Assembly (NCBI GenBank): GCA_031278495.1
Contig: JAITKG010000124.1
Coordinates: 1-11,110 of the forward strand
Length of the DNA: 11,110 bases
Origin: Prevotellaceae bacterium
GTDB taxonomy: Bacteria > Bacteroidota > Bacteroidia > Bacteroidales > UBA932
Reading direction: 5' to 3'
Part shown: piece by piece, positions 6,512-11,110 of the stretch
Numbering within the stretch: position 1 is the stretch's first letter
Layout: each line of letters starts with the position of its first letter
The notes under the pieces: generated by a model
What the model was told of the DNA's origin: nothing
What the model saw: the letters and a program-made list of their open reading frames with translations, nothing else
The model's database searches: none
Program-made: the position numbers and the translations under genes

Positions 6512-6602
6512 AAAAAGAAGCTGCCCGGAACGGGCAGCTTCTTTTAATTATGGAAACAATTTATTGTTTATAATCATCCGTCGGGTAGTCCCACCAAACG
6601 GG
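6512..6602. repeat. 91-base direct repeat, right copy (true susD 3' end)
   Basis: This matches 5709-5799 at 86 of 91 positions. It contains the terminator hairpin, the 14 identical bases before the susD stop, the stop codon and the last 13 codons of susD. The coding part is continuous with the complete susD gene, so this is the functional copy. The repeat boundary inside susD is at 6602. Confidence 0.95.
6513..6545 (-). terminator. Intrinsic terminator of the susC-susD operon (right copy)
   Basis: A perfect 15-base-pair stem (6513-6527 with 6531-6545) has a 3-base loop, GAA on the plus strand and UUC in the susD transcript. On the minus strand it is followed by a T-run. It lies 15 bases after the susD stop. 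It also stands between susD and the hicA promoter, insulating hicAB from read-through. Confidence 0.92.
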
Positions 6603-8309
6603 GTACGACCAGATGTCTTCCATCAAAGCATGTGGGTGCGATACCCCTACATTGTCGTTGTTGTAACTGTATTCATGTACGCATTGCCGTGCACGACGAA
6701 GCAGTTTTCCGGCAGGAATGGAAACCTGGCTGGAGTAGCCATTCTTCCATTCATAGGGTGGTTCCCACCCCGGATACACTTGTGAACTGTAGTCCAAGCG
6801 ACGTAAATCGTTCCAGTTTTGGAGCGAAAAACCTAATGCAATATATTTTTGTTGCATAATTTTACCCAACGTTAAATTGTTTGCCGTACCAATGGCTGTG
6901 TTTAGATAATTGTCAATATCTGCCTGCGTTATCGACTGTTTCGAGGGGTTGGTCGCATCGCTGTAAGTTGATAAACGCTCATTCATCAGGTCTAAGTGCA
7001 CTTTGATACCTTCTTTATAAGCTTCAAAAGCCGGGCCTGTTTGTCCTTGTCGGAACAATACTTCTGCTTTGATAAAGCACATTTCGGGATAACACATGAA
7101 ATGTGTCGGCGCGTCAGCGCGGGAATAAAAAGCGCCGGTAGTTAAATAAGTTCCGTCGCTTGCCACCTCTTCAAAGGTTGGGTTTGCAGTACCACGAGTT
7201 CGTAAACCAACAAACGTTCCATAGGCATTACGTTTCCATGTTTTTGTCGTGGCGTTATAGGTGGCATCTTGAAGGCTGTCTTTTACACGTACATCTGTTC
7301 GCATATCCACGCCATCGGACAACTCAAAGTTAGTGCCATTTTGAATCATGGGGATAAGTTTATAAGCGCGAGGGTCGATGATTCCTTGTCCGTCAAAGTT
7401 AGTGAGCATTTCAGTATACCATTTTGTTAGGTAAGGATTATGCCCCCAATTGAATGACCAAATGTATTCAATTGACACCTTGAAAGGATCCGCCCAAAAA
7501 TAGTTTGAACTTCCAGTTATAGTACCATCCACATCTTCATGCCGGATTATTGTGCTTTCATTGTTATTTTTCGGCGCCAGTTCAAGGGCTGCCAAAATTT
7601 CGTCAGGCTTATACTGCCCGTCTGTTTTTTTCGACAGATTATTTAGCCAACGGGCTTTGAAACCATAGCACATTTTAATCCATTTGCCGACGTCTCCGCC
7701 GTTCCAGCTATCACCGGCAGCGAGAGGGACTGCTCCCGGTTCCTGTGTTTTTTTAAAAAGATCAATAGCTTCCTGCAGTTCAGCTAAACATCCGTAAAAA
7801 ATAGTTTTTCCATCATCGAACGGGGGATTAAGCGTAGGACTGAATGCTTCGGTATAAGGAATTTCTCCAAAATAATCAAGCATTACCATAAATCCGACGG
7901 CACGGAAAAACTTTACTGTTGCCATGTAGTGGTAAGCGCCTTCTTCTTCCGCTTTATTGTACAGGTCGTCAAAATTGGCGCCCGCGTAGACGAAAAACAT
8001 TTGATAGGGATAAGTACCTACTCGAATAGGCTGCGCTCCGGTAAATTCCCATTGGGCAGGCCCTCCCTGCCGATTGTTGCCTCTTTGGGATACAGTAGTA
8101 TGCTGCGTCATCAAGGATGAAAAATGCGCCGATAGTCCATACAAACTTATGGTAGCATGTTGGACGACGGGTAATCGTGCCTCTATAGAGGCTACAGCGT
8201 TTGTCGGGCTGTCCGGATTTACATTGACGTCAAGGAAATCGTTACAAGCGAACAATGCAAAAACCATCAACAAGCCTAATCCGAAATATTTTATATTTTT
8301 CATATTCAT
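6561..8309 (-). CDS. SusD/RagB-family surface lipoprotein (SusD_2-like)
   Basis: The product is a 582-residue outer-membrane lipoprotein that caps a SusC transporter and captures its nutrient. The N-terminus is a lipoprotein signal peptide: basic start, hydrophobic FGLGLLMVFALFA, then the lipid-carrying C22. CNDFLDVNVNPDSPTNA just after it is typical of the SusD_2-like subgroup. Further family features are GEIPYTEAF at about 148-156, and DVGKWIKMCYGFKARWLNNL at about 206-225, part of the helical TPR-like scaffold. The C-terminus ends in PVWWDYPTDDYKQ. Start choice is ATG at 8309; an in-frame ATG at 8303 would also leave an intact signal peptide. It lies 20 bases after susC, clearly the same operon, and is followed by a strong terminator. 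The last 13 codons are duplicated on the far side of hicAB. The ligand cannot be deduced from the sequence. Confidence 0.95.
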   Translation of the reverse strand: MNMKNIKYFGLGLLMVFALFACNDFLDVNVNPDSPTNAVASIEARLPVVQHATISLYGLSAHFSSLMTQHTTVSQRGNNRQGGPAQWEFTGAQPIRVGTYPYQMFFVYAGANFDDLYNKAEEEGAYHYMATVKFFRAVGFMVMLDYFGEIPYTEAFSPTLNPPFDDGKTIFYGCLAELQEAIDLFKKTQEPGAVPLAAGDSWNGGDVGKWIKMCYGFKARWLNNLSKKTDGQYKPDEILAALELAPKNNNESTIIRHEDVDGTITGSSNYFWADPFKVSIEYIWSFNWGHNPYLTKWYTEMLTNFDGQGIIDPRAYKLIPMIQNGTNFELSDGVDMRTDVRVKDSLQDATYNATTKTWKRNAYGTFVGLRTRGTANPTFEEVASDGTYLTTGAFYSRADAPTHFMCYPEMCFIKAEVLFRQGQTGPAFEAYKEGIKVHLDLMNERLSTYSDATNPSKQSITQADIDNYLNTAIGTANNLTLGKIMQQKYIALGFSLQNWNDLRRLDYSSQVYPGWEPPYEWKNGYSSQVSIPAGKLLRRARQCVHEYSYNNDNVGVSHPHALMEDIWSYPVWWDYPTDDYKQ

Positions 8310-8329
8310 ATTTTTTAGTAGTTAATCAT

Positions 8330-11110
8330 TTAAAATTTAAGATTGATTCCGAAAGACATGCCCGCTGTAGCCGGCACGCCATTATACTCAATACCTACAG
8401 AACTGGAACCGACAGCGCCCGAACCGGCAGCAGAGGCTTCCGGATCCATGCCTTTATAGTTAGTCAAGAGCAACAGGTTAGTGCCGGTAATCGTAAAGAC
8501 ACATTCTTTCATGACGCCGATCTTTTGCAGTAAACTTTTCGGCATACTGTACGATAACGAAATGTTACGCAACCGCAACCAGTTGGTTTCCGTCATAAAA
8601 TTGGCAGATTCCTTGGGGTATTGATTTATCCAATAATCCTGTATAATATAACGTCCGCTCGTATTATTATTACCATATGTTCCGGTAGCGTTAATGGTCA
8701 TGGTACGGTCTTCGTAAACAGGATTCTCTGCCGTACCGGTATTTACTACACCGGTCAACGTCAAAGATTCCCTGTCTTCCGTTTGTTTAGACACCCCTGT
8801 TGTAGTCATCCAGTAATCCGTGCCGTTATATACATCTCCTCCCACGCGGAAATCAAACAAAAATGATAAGTTCCAATCTTTGTATTGCAAACTGTTGTTG
8901 AAGCCGCCAAAAAATTTAGGCTCGCGGTTACCAATTTCATGGGTCTCTGCGCCATCTGATGTCGGCCGCAAGTATCCTCCGGCATCTTCATAAATAATTT
9001 TCCCGTCCTCTGTTCTATTCCATTTGCGACCGGAAATAGCCATAAAATTACCATCGTTAAACGAGGCGGCTTTGACGCTTCCTACCTGCACGTCGGTTAC
9101 ATAAAGGATTTCACAGCCGGGCAACAGGTTGGCTACTGTACCGCGGTTGCCTGCAAAGTTTAAGGTAGATTCCCATACAAAATCATTCGTTTTGACAGGC
9201 TGGCCGACTATCGACAATTCCATGCCTTTATTATACATATCCCCGGCGTTCACATAATACATAAAATAGCCGTTGGTTTGGCTCAACCTTGGATTCAAAA
9301 GCTGGTTATAGGAATTGTTCGTATAATAAGTATAGTCAAAACCGATACGTCCATTCAAGAACCGTACGTCCAGCCCTAATTCCAGGGATGTAGTCGTTTC
9401 GGGTATTAAATAAGGATTGCCCCGTACTTCGTTATTATTCGATGTTCCCGGTAGATCTCCCAAAAATTCAAAATACGGCCACAGGTTTGTGTTTGTAACG
9501 TAGGGGTCTGCATCTTTCCCTACTTTTGCCCACGAAGCGCGTACTTTACCGAAAGAAAGAATACTGTTTTTAGGAAGCAGTTCACTGAATATTAGACTGC
9601 CACTGAACGACGGGTAAAAATAAGAACGGCTGTCTACCGGCAAAGTAGAAGACCAGTCGTTACGTCCGGTTACCGTGATGTAAGCAATATTTTTATAGGA
9701 TGCATTAAATTCACCATATACGCTGACCATTCTTTTCTGGCTGTGTGCCTGAGAAAAAGTTTTGTTGGTAACATCGGAAATAGTGTTATAACTTAAAAAT
9801 TCATGTGTAGTGAAACCATACCCCATACGGCGATTGGTTTCGCGTTGGGTATTTTCTACAGCAGTGCCCAATAACAGGCCGAAGTCAAAATCGCCGAAAG
9901 ATTTTTTTAAGCTCGTCATCAAATTTGACGACAAATAATTATATTTTTGGTCATTTTCACTAATCAGACCGTCTTGGTAGGCTACTTTTACCGCACCGCC
10001 CGGGGCTACAAAGTTGTCATTTCCGGTAGTATAGCTGTCCACGCCGGCGCGATAGGCGATATTCCACCAGTCAGTGATGCTGAAGTCCAAATTGATATTT
10101 CCCGTAACACGTTCGGTATAATCGGTCAATTTATTTTCATTAATGATCCAATACGGGTTTTCTATATCGGACGCCAGCTCCTGCCTGCCCTCAAATATCC
10201 TGTATTTGGAGCCGTCATCATTCAAATAATGGCTCATATTCTCGCTTCTCGGCCAACGATACAGGGAAGTCAAGGCGCCCGTACCGCCGGAATTTGTTAA
10301 GCCCTGACTGGTGAGTGTTTTTTCAGTATGCGCCACGGAATAGGCCACGCCAGCGCCTACGGTCAATTTTCCATATTTCTGGTCGCCGTTAAAACGGAAC
10401 GTTGTTTTGTCGTAGCCGGTATTGGGAATAATCCCTGTCTGGTCAAAGCGAGAAGCCGACAAGTAGAACGAACCGTTCTTGTAACCGCCCGACAGGCTTA
10501 CGGTATTGTCCCATGAATGACCACCCTGGAAAAAGTCACCGATATTGTCATATACTGTTTCGCCCGCGCCGAATTTAGTACCCCATGAGTCCAGCGTCCA
10601 ATCGTTTAAATTCCCGGCAGCGTTATCATATGTACCGCGTTTGTAAAGCCCTTGTTGTTCCGGCAACCGGTTCACCCAGCTACTCGTAAACTTGGAGCTC
10701 ACGTTTACCTGCATAGCCCCTTCCTGTCCTTTCTTGGTAGTGATAATAATCACCCCTGAAGCGGCACGCGAACCATATAGCGCAGCAGCAGCCGGACCTT
10801 TCAATATAGACATGTTTTCAATATCTTCTGGATTGATGTCCATTACGCGGTTACTGGCTGTTGTATTTACACTGGACATACCGTCAAAGCCCGAATTAGC
10901 CACCACCGACGTTGAGTTGTCGTAAATAATACCATCCACCACAAACACCGGCTGGTTGTCGCGTTCCAGCGAGGTACCGCCGCGCATTATTATCTGCGCG
11001 CCCGAGCCGGCTGCGCCTGAACTTTGCGTTACATTGACGCCCGCTATTTTACCGGCTAACGAGTTAATGGGATTAGCCGTTTTGTTCTTCAGCAATTCTT
11101 CGCTCTTGAT
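8330..11110 (-). CDS. SusC/RagA-family TonB-dependent transporter, N-terminus outside window
   Basis: The visible 926 residues run open to the window edge, so the start codon, signal peptide, carboxypeptidase-regulatory-like domain and TonB box are not seen; about 100-150 residues are probably missing. The visible part begins in the plug domain, with NPINSLAGKIAGV, then MRGGTSLERDNQPVFVVDG and PEDIENMSILKGPAAAALYGSRAASG, all characteristic of SusC proteins. The rest is a beta-barrel with many alternating aromatic strands. It ends in GMSFGINLKF, with the terminal phenylalanine expected for insertion by the BAM machinery. The protein imports a ligand handed over by the SusD-like lipoprotein encoded 20 bases downstream, using energy from TonB-ExbBD. 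The barrel is intact, without frameshifts. The substrate is unknown; no hydrolase, sigma factor or anti-sigma gene is in view. Confidence 0.95.
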   Translation of the reverse strand: MKSEELLKNKTANPINSLAGKIAGVNVTQSSGAAGSGAQIIMRGGTSLERDNQPVFVVDGIIYDNSTSVVANSGFDGMSSVNTTASNRVMDINPEDIENMSILKGPAAAALYGSRAASGVIIITTKKGQEGAMQVNVSSKFTSSWVNRLPEQQGLYKRGTYDNAAGNLNDWTLDSWGTKFGAGETVYDNIGDFFQGGHSWDNTVSLSGGYKNGSFYLSASRFDQTGIIPNTGYDKTTFRFNGDQKYGKLTVGAGVAYSVAHTEKTLTSQGLTNSGGTGALTSLYRWPRSENMSHYLNDDGSKYRIFEGRQELASDIENPYWIINENKLTDYTERVTGNINLDFSITDWWNIAYRAGVDSYTTGNDNFVAPGGAVKVAYQDGLISENDQKYNYLSSNLMTSLKKSFGDFDFGLLLGTAVENTQRETNRRMGYGFTTHEFLSYNTISDVTNKTFSQAHSQKRMVSVYGEFNASYKNIAYITVTGRNDWSSTLPVDSRSYFYPSFSGSLIFSELLPKNSILSFGKVRASWAKVGKDADPYVTNTNLWPYFEFLGDLPGTSNNNEVRGNPYLIPETTTSLELGLDVRFLNGRIGFDYTYYTNNSYNQLLNPRLSQTNGYFMYYVNAGDMYNKGMELSIVGQPVKTNDFVWESTLNFAGNRGTVANLLPGCEILYVTDVQVGSVKAASFNDGNFMAISGRKWNRTEDGKIIYEDAGGYLRPTSDGAETHEIGNREPKFFGGFNNSLQYKDWNLSFLFDFRVGGDVYNGTDYWMTTTGVSKQTEDRESLTLTGVVNTGTAENPVYEDRTMTINATGTYGNNNTSGRYIIQDYWINQYPKESANFMTETNWLRLRNISLSYSMPKSLLQKIGVMKECVFTITGTNLLLLTNYKGMDPEASAAGSGAVGSSSVGIEYNGVPATAGMSFGINLKF

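Noticed and set aside
6205..8310. Shared start sequence ATGAATATGAAAAA of hicB (6218) and susD (8309)
   Set aside because: The identity covers only about 15 bases around two A-rich start regions and does not extend into either gene; most likely coincidence.
11093..11095. TTG as the start codon of the SusC-like gene
   Set aside because: The frame stays open to the window edge (IKSEE precedes it), and the sequence here is already the plug domain, so the true start lies outside.

Overview
The window looks like part of the chromosome of a Bacteroidota (probably Bacteroidales) bacterium. The evidence is a SusC/SusD outer-membrane uptake pair with typical family motifs, a Bacteroidota-type promoter (TTTG, 20 bases, TAnnTTTG) in front of hicA, A-rich leaders without strong Shine-Dalgarno sequences, and repeat-rich spacer DNA. 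No rRNA, tRNA, CRISPR array or transposase was found.

Layout: Bases 1-301 contain no gene. They are a mosaic of short tandem repeats, a palindrome and an imperfect hairpin, running up to the stop codon of the next gene. On the minus strand, a ClC-family anion transporter/channel with a CBS pair (2430-4205) is followed, with an 8-base overlap, by the RNA-binding transcription accessory protein Tex (302-2437); these two probably form one operon. A short A/T-rich divergent promoter region (4206-4286) separates them from lpdA (4287-5660, plus strand), a complete dihydrolipoamide dehydrogenase. lpdA ends at a strong hairpin terminator.

Next comes a small, visibly A+T-rich cassette on the minus strand, hicA (6226-6411) then hicB (5814-6218), a type II toxin-antitoxin pair with its own promoter and a palindromic candidate operator. 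The cassette lies between two 91-base direct repeats (5709-5799 and 6512-6602; 86 of 91 bases match). Each repeat contains a terminator hairpin and the last 13 codons plus stop of susD. The right copy is the real end of susD; the left copy is a detached fragment. The simplest reading is that an original convergent junction, lpdA > terminator < susD, was duplicated when hicAB arrived, so that each transcript still has a terminator.

The right part is a minus-strand operon encoding a SusC-like TonB-dependent transporter (8330-11110, N-terminus beyond the window) and a SusD-like surface lipoprotein (6561-8309). Together they should import a nutrient across the outer membrane. No enzyme or regulator that would reveal the substrate is in view.

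Most genes belong to well-known families. The points that deserve attention are the hicAB insertion scar, the inverted loop between the two terminator copies, the hicA promoter/operator, and non-standard ion-pathway residues in the ClC protein.
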